In this document: positions 37,194 through 64,000 of the stretch, one piece after another | Layout: the number at the start of each line of letters is the position of its first letter | Position numbering within the stretch: position 1 is the first letter of the stretch | Source of the DNA: Halocaridina rubra | Taxonomy: Eukaryota > Arthropoda > Malacostraca > Decapoda > Atyidae | DNA: 64,000 nucleotides | Direction of reading: 5' to 3' | Assembly: GCA_037179515.1 (NCBI GenBank) | Contig: JAXCGZ010021048.1 | Span: 25,553-89,552, forward strand | Program-made: the position numbers and the translations under genes | Notes under the pieces: generated by a model | Databases searched by the model: none | What the model was told of the DNA's origin: nothing | What the model saw: only the letters and a program-made list of their open reading frames with translations

Positions 37194-37220
37194 TACAAAC
37201 TGTTAGCATACAGCACTAAA

Positions 37221-37716
<496 letters not shown>

Positions 37717-39400
37717 GTGAACAGAAGAAGGCTGCTGCTGACTCACCTTCTACCACCATTACTCCACCACACACCAGCAACATCATGACGTCAGCTTCTT
37801 CTGAACCTTCTTGCAGCAATGCTGAGCCCTTCTTCAGCACAAATACACCCATTGCATCGATGAGGAAGTTCGAATTGAGTGAAGAATTGTCCCTGACTGG
37901 AGAGGTAAGTGACAGAGGGACCGAGTATATGTTAGTTGATAAAGGCAACATGTTGCAATTTATACACTCTGTTGCATGATGTTCATGTGGCAGGAAAATA
38001 AAGATAAAAGAAGGAAAGGTAGAAGGCATGGTAAAGAATTTTGTTACAGTGTGCAGTGAGTGCCGCATTGAAAATAACTTTTGTACATCGCAAGGTGGAG
38101 GGCAGAAAGGTAGCTACGATGTTCACTGGCGAGTAGTAAAAAGTACCATACATGCTGGGAATGGATATATAGGTGCATAGAAAATGTTTGTCGCTTGCTT
38201 TCAATTTGCATCCTCTGTCTGAAAACTCATACTACAAGATTGCAAAGGAAATAGAGGAGAAAGGTATAACAAACTTGGAAGTAATGATGGAAAAGACCCG
38301 GGAGAAGTTGCATGATATACTGAAAAACAGGGATGGTAATGAACAAGAGGTGAAAGATATAAAAGTGTCGTGTGATGGATCGTGGTCCAAACGTGGCTTT
38401 ACATCTCTTCACGGATTTGTTACTGCGTAGACTTCGTTGTGTTGAGCCAGTGATGCAAAATGTGCACCCAGTCCCTGAGCATGACTGTACCAAGAACTTT
38501 GAAGGCAGCTCTCCAGCAATGGAGATGGAGGGCTGGAAGATGTTATGGATGTGCTCAGTTGAAAAATGCAAGTTCCGCTATGTGAAAGTTGTGTCTGATG
38601 CGTACTCTAAAGGAATTTCTGCAGTTTAAGAACTTGACCCCTACTATGGAGTGCACATAGAGAAATATGAATGCATCAACCATGTGTCAAAACGCCTTGG
38701 GGCAGCTCTCCTCAATGCCTCAAAAAACTTCAAGCTTGGTGGTAAGGGAGAGGACATGGTGTTGCAGTTGGCACATTACTTCAGCAAGGCCATCAAGCAA
38801 GAAACCACTGTAGTGAATATGAAGCGGGCCATTTATGCCACACTGAAGCAGTCTAAGTACCGATAAAAAGCCCCAGCACAGCACCTGCCCAGATGGTCAG
38901 ATGTCATGGTGCTTTTATAAGCGAGCCATTGTAAACAATCAGCTTATTCCACCTCGCAAGAAGAAAATGAAAACCTACCTCACTGAAAAGGTCGTGGTGA
39001 AGATCATGCCAATTTATAATGAGAGTGGCATCTACCGAGCTCCTGGAAAAGTGCAAAGGTGACACCCAGAATAGCAACGAGAGTATGCACCGAGTGATAT
39101 GGAATGAGCTCCCAAAGACAAAGTTCTTTTGCCACTGACATATGATTTATGGCGTGTACCGTGCCGTAATTTGTTTCAATCATGGATCCATGGCACTTGA
39201 GATAAGGTGAGCTTGGGCTAGAAGGCCACAACGTCTTGAAGAAGGTGGATAAGAAAAGAGTTAGTGATGCAGTGAGGAAAGCAGAAGATAAAGAAAAGGC
39301 AAGAAAAAGAAAAATAGCAAAAGTTCAGGACGAAGAGAGTAAGAAGGCGGAAGAGGGCGTGACATACAGTCCTGGGATGGCTCCTCTACCATAATGCCAT
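37717..39400 (+). pseudogene. Decayed Mutator-like transposase
   Basis: Pieces of one protein appear in order across three frames. 37717-38158 gives NAEPFFSTN, a zinc-binding-like CSCGRK and CSEC, with a TGA at 37977. 38173-38430 ends IKVSCDGSWSKRGFTSLHG, carrying the first likely catalytic Asp. 38372-38629 has KFRYVKVVSDAYSKG with a second Asp. 38651-38866 has YECINHVSKRLGAALLN and FKLGGKGE. A basic tail (39240-39400) follows. This order matches the Mutator-like transposases common in invertebrate genomes. At least five breaks make it non-functional. Terminal inverted repeats were not found. Confidence 0.82.
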
Positions 39401-41605
39401 CAGTGAGAACCAGTGACTGCAAAGGTACAAGAAGTAAAGGAAGAGGAGGCACAGTAGAGGATTATCGGGGTGCACTCACTGTGACCTCGTGGTATATAGT
39501 GGTCAAATTTAGTAGTAAATGTTTTGATAATCTGTAGATTAGTTGGCTACAGCATCAGTATATGTTAATGTATGTGTGAAAATGAATTACATAAATACAT
39601 AAATAATGCAGGTGTTTCCATTCTTTCAACCTCCGTATGAAAAAAAAAAAAAAAAAAGTATTTTTGCCTTCAAATATTCATAGAAAATCTATTGCCCAAT
39701 GGATTTACTTAAAACTGCCCAAGCTTATCAACAATGGTAGTAGGTTTATGCGCACATTTTTTTTTTTTATAAAGTAAAAAATTAAAGATTTCAGAATAAA
39801 CTAAGGGAAAAAAATCGCCAATCAGTGTGACGTCACTCCCGATGTACATCTTGCAATCATGATATTTCATGACATATTGGGAATTTAAAAAAAAATCAAA
39901 ATGTTACGAGATTTGTATTACGTTAAAGTAGTCACATGCCAAAATTCATGTCTCTAGTACTTATAATAGGGCCTCCAGAACAATTTAAAGCACATGACAA
40001 TGCATGACATCATGGTCTCATGACATATCACTTTGTCATGCTAACACAATGTAGGTAATGATGTTTTAAATATATCTTAAAAGTTTCAAGTCTTAACAGC
40101 AAATAGTTTTTTTTCTGTTTCCGACAACCTGACAAATCTAAGTCACGTACAATACCAACCCGATCACAGCAGCCACAGTCTACTGAATATCATCTCATCT
40201 CCACTCTCAATTGTCTGTAGCAAGGAAATAAATCGGAGATTGATGAACCAGGAGACATTTCTTTGTCCGTTCTTTTTTTTTAAATTAAATTTCAATAATA
40301 CTAGGATAACTTAAGTAGTAAGAGGGTCTACCCCTCTATTTTAACTTCTTTCTATACCTCATTTTCTTGCTCCTCACCATATTCCTTCCAATCCTATTCT
40401 TCCTTGTCGCATGTGATGATACCCAGAATGGGGTTAAGAAAGTACACTCCCCATCAAGTTTCTCCTCCACCCATCCTGTCCCAATCCGATGGACAATTAT
40501 GGAACTCTCTCTCTTACACACAAAAGATTTTAAAGCTAGATTCAACTTGTGGGTCACTTGCTCCATAGCATCAACAATCAGTATCAAATAAAGAACAGAT
40601 ATAATTTTTTTCCTTTAAAATAAAACGTGCTCTTAAAGATATTTTGGTAATGATGCCACATGCGAATTCGTGTAGAGGTACATCTAAAAAATCACAAAAG
40701 AGTTTTCAATGGGTTATCATTATAAAATATACACATTAAAAGAATATTCAAGGACACTTTAATGTACTCATTTGTGAAGAGTATTTTACAGCAGCATAAA
40801 CAAATGACATTACATTATTTTTTACACAAATATGCATCAAAAATAATAATAAAAACTTGAAAATACAATACAGTAACTGCAAGATGCAAAACACTGGCTA
40901 ATAGTGATAAACGACTTTAGTCCAGAGAAAATCAACACTGTATGGTAAAATATACCCTAGGTACAGGAACTGAAAAACCTTATGAACTCTGAAAAAGTAC
41001 TCCATTTATAAAAAGACACACCATTTCAGTAAAATTTAAAACTTCAGCATATACAAGATTTGCATTTCATGACTCCTTAATATCATCACATTCGAAAAAA
41101 TAAACTAAGCATTAAGCAATAAACTATTTACTAGCACTAATCCTATATCTCTTCAGGAGGGATTGTTAAACAATTGCAACATATCATACACGTCTGCAAA
41201 TGGCTATTCGAACACACACACTTTGTAATTTTCATGATAATACAGACGTAATCACGAGTAAATGAAAATATACAATTAGTATTTTAACTATCTTCAGCAT
41301 CAAGATGCACCTCGTCTATAAGGGACGGAAACATGCAGTAATGGCAATTTAACATAAAATAAATATCATTACCAAAGACTGGTAAGATTACTTTGTATAA
41401 CCACTTTTACTCATTTTTCAGTTAAGATTTACACAAACAGTGCACGATTTTACATGATAATATCAATTACTTCGACCTTGTTCATACTGTACTTATTTTG
41501 CTTAAAGAAATCTTGATAAAACTAAAAACGATCAGACATTTATTTTATAGCAACAAGTCTCTTAGATATTTATCGAGAGCAATAGTTATAGCTATATGAA
41601 TAATT
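39401..41605. other. Non-coding stretch with poly(A) and an unexplained GC-richer patch
   Basis: Contains an 18-nt A run at 39640-39657. At 40330-40590 the base composition becomes less AT-rich and both strands are open for about 75-83 codons, but neither translation was recognised. The rest is AT-rich with no clear element. Confidence 0.45.
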
Positions 41606-41695
41606 TTTACCCCGACTGAGACTTGAACCTAGGACACATAATTACCATGTCAAGCCGCTACCAACTACACCACAGAAGGTCTTAAAGGGGAAACA
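41606..41695 (-). mobile_element. tRNA-derived SINE (second family), copy i
   Basis: On the minus strand: GTGGTGTAGTTGGTAGCGGC (box A) and GGTTCAAGTC (box B), followed by an AT-rich body. It is the most diverged of three copies in 450 bp. Confidence 0.8.
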
Positions 41696-41844
41696 AACCT
41701 TACAGCTATATCTCCTATACTAGGAATGAACGCATTCTATCTGAATGCCACTCTGTTCATATAACAGTTTCCCCCAACCTCACTCGTGGCTTAACTTTCG
41801 CATTTAATTTAAATCTCAAAATCATTTGGGACAAACAATAATCA

Positions 41845-41952
41845 AATAAGCACATTACCATATGTGAAAAAAAATAATATCTACCCCAACCAGGACTTGA
41901 ACCTAGGATACATAATTACTGTGTCAAGGCGCTACCAGCTACACCATAGAAT
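41845..41952 (-). mobile_element. tRNA-derived SINE (second family), copy ii
   Basis: On the minus strand: TGGTGTAGCTGGTAGCGCC (box A), CCTAGGTTCAAGTCCTGG (box B and T arm), then GGGGTAGATATT and a short T-rich body ending near TATTTGATTATTG. It is paired head-to-head with copy iii. Confidence 0.85.
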
Positions 41953-42055
41953 GTTGGTAGCGCCTTGCCACAGTAATTATGTGTCCTAGGTTCAAGTCCT
42001 GGTCGGGATAAATATTATTCATGTTTTCACATATGGTACTGTGCTTATTTGATTA
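41953..42055 (+). mobile_element. tRNA-derived SINE (second family), copy iii
   Basis: The plus strand begins TTGGTAGCGCC and has CCTAGGTTCAAGTCCTGG, then the body ATTATTCATG and CTTATTTGATTATAG. It is the reverse complement of copy ii, so 41845-42055 forms a long inverted repeat with arms of about 100 bp. Confidence 0.85.
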
Positions 42056-42243
42056 TAGCTAGATGTTCCTTGTATCCTGGGTTGAATTCCATTTCCACTC
42101 ATACTACAGCATGACAACATTACAAAGAAGCAAATACTCGGAGTTGAAAGAAAGTTGGTGAAAATATAAACTGCAAATGAGGCACACACATAAATTAAAG
42201 CAAAAGTGAAACAGATTTCATATTCCCCAATACGTCGCAAGAG

Positions 42244-42685
<442 letters not shown>

Positions 42686-45600
42686 ATGTGCAGAATATAT
42701 TAACGATACATAAGTAAAAGTGGAGTTAAATATCTCTACATGACAAAGATATCAACAGCAAAATAGAGAAATATTTGTATTTCAAGAATATTAGAACCTA
42801 ATTCGTTAAGAAAACTTCATTTTTAATCCAAATCATGCAAAAGGTCACGTTACTGACATGTAGAGTTGACTCCTTACTTTGTGCATAAATTTAATGTAAG
42901 GCGAGACCAAAACTCGATATTAATGGTAAGGCTAAAACAGCATGCTAAAAACTATATTTTCAGTGCATAATGAAGAAATAATTTCAATGAAAGATTATTA
43001 AAGTCGTAAGTAAACAAAATTAATCTAGTAAGATATAAATAACAGCTACCAATATAGAAACGATAATGAATCCTCAATACCTTATTATCACTGCGCAAAA
43101 GCAGGTTTTGTTGACAGAGTAATAAAATACATCACAATATCATATTTCAACATGAAATTATAGAATAGGTTTATTAATGACTTCATACTTGAAAATGAAT
43201 TACAAAGCTATTGCACCATTAAATGTTATACAAAATTCCACGATTTTCTTTGCAAATTATTATCCTATTCAAAGGGATAAACTGCATAAAGATAAGAGCT
43301 TGACCTAAGTATAAATTCAACATGAAATAAAAAATATATTTTTTATTTTCTATAATTTACAACTATCCAATATCAAAAAAATCTCCAAGACATGACATTG
43401 TATGATACCTGATATGTAATGAACAAATTTTCTTGATCACATTCTGCATATATTAATCAATACTTATAGAAAAATCATATAATATTACTAACCACTGATG
43501 CACATTTTCTTGCTATGGCTTAAAATACATTAAAAATAGAGGGAAAAAGATTCAAATGGAATACATGGAAATGCAATTACACTACACCACTACACCTAGT
43601 ATTTTACACACCATTTATCAATAATACACAGAAAAAGAAAGATCTTCTCAAAAGTGAAATATTGTGCAGTACATACTGCAAGGTATAAAAAGATTGGTAA
43701 TTCACGTGATAGACAAATTATAACAAAAATCTCGAAAGTTACTTCAATTATTCACACACCAAGCCCTGAACTCTAAATATCATACGCATATTTTAAACAT
43801 AAATATATCACAATTTTCCCAACATAGGCATCCACTGTTCTCCTACAGTAGCATGAGTAAACCCATACTATGATAACACAAGCTGGAAGAGAGACGACCT
43901 TAAAACTACTGACTAAATGCTACGTGTTATTTATCATGCTGCAAAATCAAGGAGATTCAATTGTTTTCAACGTTACATCATTCTGACCAAATTACGAATA
44001 TATATCTAATAGATGTTATCACAGCACGACAATAATATCCAGATATGAGCCATAAAGGATTCAATAAATACCTAAAATTGGAAATTAATATGAAATACTA
44101 AAAAAAGTAGACCGCTATCACAGAAATACCACAAACTCATTACATAAAGGAGTTTTGTAACAGGGCTGATAAAAAAATTCGGAGGTCCAAAAATTGAAAT
44201 TTTTATAACTTCATTTCTGGTATTGTTACAGAAGACACTACCAGAAATGTACTCAGCCAAACAGCCTACAACTTAATAAATGCAACTAATATTTACAAGT
44301 GAAGACCCAAACTTGAGCTTACGAGAATTTAATTGTAATTTTCTATCAATGTTGTGTACAATATGCGCATTAATGCTGCCTGTATATTGTTCCTTATCAC
44401 AAGCTTCCAATATCCATTCCTTTACACTCGATACCTAAGAACTGATATTTAGGGACTGAGATCTGGTATAACCTTTAGCAAATAAATGGTAAACAAAGAT
44501 AGAACAGGTTATGGAATCTGGTTCTTCGATAATAACTCAAGTATTTACTTTTAAAAGAGGAAGGACACACCATGGCTGAGCAGTAACATTGCAACTTTGA
44601 TTCGTCATTTCATGGGTTTGTGGCCCTTTAGAAAGGGCATTTACTCAGGGTAACTGGTGCATTTGGCAACACTCAAAGTCCTTTGCAAGAAGGTACCATC
44701 CTAGCCTTTAGTAGAAAAAGGAGTCTGTGACGTAAAATCAATCACATAAAGGAAGGAGCCGTGTCCAAACATATATTAGTTTTCATAGCAATCACATAAA
44801 TAGGAAAAATAATTCTTCACATAAAAGTGCTTAAAATTGATAGGCAAGTACAGAGAGAGAGAGGGATATTCTAACCATACATACTACCTTCTTTACCATC
44901 ATCTTTCCCATATTTATATAGGGTCGCTGCATCTCACAAACTTTATGGACTTAAATGTTAAATGAAAGTTTTATGGCAAAATGCCCTTCGTAAAACTATC
45001 TGTCTACATTGATCCGTGCTTAGAACCATCACTCAATTAAGCAGGCCTACTTTTCCAGATTAACTTCTCAGTCCAAGGACACTGAAAGTACGTTAGACCA
45101 ATGAAGTTGTCAAAAGTAACAAACTGTACTTCCAATAAACATACGCAAGTTCTAAATGTAATTTTTCAAAATGGATAAAGACCCAAAACAAAGAGGCACT
45201 GCACTCAAGAGTACCATAGTAAGTAAATTATAGGATATGGAGTATAAAACTTCAACAAAGAATATTAATGCTTTCAAAGGCTTTGAAGGGAGACTGCTTA
45301 CAGTTTCAACAATACAGCAAGGAACACAAAAGCTGTAATGAGATACAGCATAAGACAGCGATGTTAAATATCATGATAAAATCCGTCTACATCAGCAAAA
45401 TGGACACCTTTAAAGGGAAAGAACATTCACAAACATGAACAGCATTCCAATGCAATAATACTAATAGGAAGCATCATTATAGATTACATATTGTAATGCA
45501 CATTAACATCCAAGCACATCTGATTAATGTATTGAATACATACTACAGTAAATGCTCGATTATCTGAGTTTAAATGGTTGAATTCTTTGCTATAAATGTG

Positions 45601-47151
45601 AGTCTAAACACAATTTCCTTTTTGACAATTACTAATAAAAACATAGGTTTCAAACTACAAGACCTCGTCAAATGATATTATCGTGTCATGAAAAAATATT
45701 CATAAAGTTTATTTCAGATTTGAAACTCCTTAACAATGACACAAACTCAGTATAATTCTTGAATACAATAAGCTGTAGACTTTTGGGATCTTGAGAGAGA
45801 TATGTTACCCCCTGAACTCCATGTTATAAAAGCCCAAAAATTGTTAAGTTAGGTTAGATAAGATTAGGTAGGGAGACTTTCCTTGTAAATAGAGTAATCC
45901 TGCTTACCGTGTAAATATGTTTAACTTTAGAGCACCCTGGGGTTACTCCAAGATCCCACTCTTCCTAAAACTGTAATTTGTATTTTCACTGCAAGTCACA
46001 GTCTGTTTTACAAATTCACCTTGCTAAGAGTTACATTCGTCCTCAAAGAGGACAAAGTATGCTGTAACAGTTTTTGGAGTTTGTATGGTTGTGCTCTGCC
46101 TTTTTTACGGGTCAAAAATGTCTTCTTTCTTCCGCGAATCACAAAAATTGGTCACCATCGTCCGGGAGCAACACAATAGCTCAAAAATTTGATGCGGTCT
46201 TCAGGGTCTGGGCATTACACTTGCCTGATGATGTTATATATAATCTCTAACAAAATATTTAAAATAAATCTAAATCCTATGAATAGTAGGTGTCTCACTG
46301 TGTACATCAACAAATACTCCTTACCTGCAGTTTTTTTTTTATCTCTTCATATACTGTACTAAGGAACTTCATTATTTAAAATATCAAAATTTATATATAA
46401 TAATAAGACGATGTATTTTGCAAAAAAAGCAACGTGGTTAACTAAAAGTGATGAGAAATGACAGGGAAAATCGAGAGAAGCTTGGGTCTTGATTGCACTA
46501 GATTCAAAGTCAAATGAAAGATCATGATTACTTTCTGTAATGATATAAACAGGTGTGAAAGACTGTGGTTTTTATACTTTTATTTTCAGCTATTCCTTTG
46601 GTTGTGGCCACTTGTTTTAGTCATCACTGGTTTTATATATATATAAGCAAATGGAGGATATATAATGATACCAACAACGACACACAAGAGAATTGGCCAC
46701 TACTTCGCTGTACGTACGACACGTTTAATCTTAGGGGAAATCTATTCTTTAGTGATAAATCATCACCTCATCCTCCATTTAAGCTTGCTTTTTGTATTTA
46801 AGAAGAAGTTGAAGAACAAGAGATCAATTTTTCAGATATTTAAATCATTCACCAAATATTTTTGTGCTGTCATAAAAATCGACCATTTACTGTGCATTTT
46901 ACTGTTCATATAAAGTCTTATTTACACATCACAAAACTCTTAATCCTAATTAGCAAACACAAGCAAAGCAAATGCCAAACAACAGTCAAAGTACACTGCA
47001 AGTGCTAATACCAGTAATACTGTCATTGGGTAAAATATCAAAACACAATAGTCCAAGATTAATAATACTGATGCAAATCATTACGTAACATATGCTGAAA
47101 TGAGCAAATCACTACTTTCCTTTGAGGTTCAGCATTTTTTGAAAGCCACAT
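42686..47151. other. AT-rich region between kelch and the upstream repeats
   Basis: No exon or open frame of note on either strand. It holds a worn SINE at 44571-44757 and a degenerate TTAGG patch at 45845-45872. If kelch has a readthrough extension or 3' UTR introns, its 3' exons would lie here, but no minus-strand frame exceeds about 62 codons. Confidence 0.5.
44571..44757 (+). mobile_element. tRNA-derived SINE, worn copy of the 24381 family
   Basis: The 3' half matches well: TCCTTTGCAAGAAGGTACCATCCTAGCC and GGAGTCTGTGACGTAAAA align with the other two copies, while the tRNA-like head is heavily mutated. Confidence 0.75.
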
Positions 47152-47157
47152 TTTATT
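47152..47157 (-). terminator. Candidate kelch polyadenylation signal
   Basis: AATAAA on the minus strand, 450 bp after the kelch stop. In AT-rich DNA such hexamers are common, so this is only the nearest plausible site. Confidence 0.3.
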
Positions 47158-47606
47158 TTTATGACAATTAAATTGCACAGTGTTTATATTATTATTACAG
47201 AGGCACTTACTTAGGGCATTTTCATATCCCATGACAAAATGAACGAAAACCGAATATAAAAATTTTTACAATAACACATTGGGCATTTGTACTCCCAATA
47301 ATCAACTTGTCATTTTTCTAAAATATAATGTTAATTTAAAATTGTTACTATATTCTTTTTGAACAATTTTAATATACAATTCTCACCTTTTGAACCTTTA
47401 GGCCTAAATTCCACAAATATTGACTTTGGCACACAATACAATAGTTGGATTCTTACTGATTCAGCCATTAATCCTGTAAAACACAGAGTATGTTCAAAAT
47501 CATTAATGGCGCAGCATCAAACAATATTTTCTGGCAAATGTGAAATAAACTTTTTTTTCCATCTTCAGCATTCACAACACTCACTCCCTTGGCCATTGGC
47601 CTCGTT

Positions 47607-63391
<15,785 letters not shown>

Positions 63392-64000
63392 GATGCTGGA
63401 TTATTAACTTTAAGTTTCACGGATAAAATATATAAATCAACGTATAAATAAGATTAAGAAGACACCATTTTAATGACAGACGGTCGTTAGTGGGTTGTGA
63501 TAACCCCAGTAATTGTAACAACAGCAGCAGCAGCACCCTGCCCAACTGCAAAAGCGAATGTGATGATCGCAAATGATGATTGTTTTGGTTCAGAGAATGT
63601 CAAGGTGACCGCTAGAGGACTCTCCTTTTTATTGACATCTTTTGATGTTTTTCAAAATGGACTAAAATAATAATTAAACAGATTAAATACCTGAATAGTG
63701 ATATACATAATAATAACGAAATAACATGTAGGTTTTTAAAGCAACTTAGTTGTGATAAAAGCAGTAGAAGGTGATAGCAACAATGGTAGAATGCTAAGAA
63801 TATGCAAAGAATCTCGACTCCCCAAAGCTAAAGCATAGGGGTAAGACAAGATATTAAATTATAAACTATTTATAGAATATGTATCAGTTCTATACATTAG
63901 GGATAAAACGATAATAAGTAAAAATAAGCAACATGTTACGGTCTCAATCCCTGGGGCATATTAGGAACTGACCAGCACATACCCCGGGCCATCTATCTAT
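63392..64000 (-). promoter_or_regulatory. kel: kelch 5' UTR and upstream region
   Basis: Minus-strand sequence upstream of the ATG. The 63480-63640 part is less AT-rich, with a GCTGCTGCTGCTGTTGTT run and CG-containing motifs, as expected near a transcription start. No TATA box or initiator could be fixed. The window ends in ATCTATCTAT at 63989-64000, which could be the tail of another RTE family-2 copy. Confidence 0.35.

Overview
The window is animal nuclear DNA, most likely from an arthropod and probably a decapod crustacean. It is strongly AT-rich, with long (TA)n arrays (up to about 630 bp), TTAGG-type telomere-like motifs, spliced genes with GT-AG introns, and a dense mix of LINE, SINE, LTR and DNA transposons. 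The species is an inference; no operons, Shine-Dalgarno sites or other prokaryotic features are present.

Two host genes can be read with confidence, both on the minus strand. (1) At 47607-63391 lies a complete kelch/KLHL2-KLHL3 orthologue: 14 coding exons, 605 residues, BTB-BACK-six Kelch repeats, a substrate adaptor for CUL3 ubiquitin ligase. All exon phases join cleanly. It ends in TGA followed by A, with a perfect GTGAGT donor motif only 22 nt further on; this matters because fly kelch is a known UGA-readthrough gene. (2) At 9220-13521 lie the last four coding exons of PDE6D/PrBP, the prenyl-binding chaperone. They encode 133 residues, exactly the human length from Asn18 to the end; the short first exon (about 17 codons) was not found and must lie upstream, so the transposon nest may be in intron 1.

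Layout: 1-9219, AT-rich non-coding. 9220-13521, PDE6D exons. 13.5-16.1 kb, non-coding. 16.1-24.3 kb, a head-to-tail array of CR1-like LINEs: three 3' fragments, then a near full-length element with ORF1 and ORF2, every copy ending in the same 14-bp repeat tail. 24.3-28.6 kb, TA arrays holding a tRNA-derived SINE, an RTE/BovB-like LINE and a second RTE family. 28.6-36.3 kb, another CR1 copy on the minus strand, split by a young Ty3/gypsy retrotransposon (168-bp LTRs with two differences, 5-bp target duplication ACAAT, integrase deleted). 36.3-37.1 kb, an RTE endonuclease fragment. 37.2-37.4 kb, a nearly perfect 78-bp-arm inverted repeat between TA arrays. 37.7-39.4 kb, a decayed Mutator-like transposase. 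39.4-47.6 kb, non-coding DNA with three tRNA-derived SINEs at 41.6-42.1 kb and a 420-bp TA array. 47.6-63.4 kb, kelch, whose 5.9-kb intron 7 carries a pogo/Tigger-type inverted-repeat element with nested insertions, a LINE with an MDD-type active site whose 3' end is tandemly duplicated, and an RTE fragment; intron 6 holds a second RTE/BovB-like LINE.

No clearly new biochemical system was recognised. The most notable points are the tandem duplication of LINE 3' ends in two unrelated families, TA arrays at nearly all transposon borders, the integrase-less gypsy element, the inverted repeat, the kelch stop context, and the concentration of frame breaks in homopolymers.
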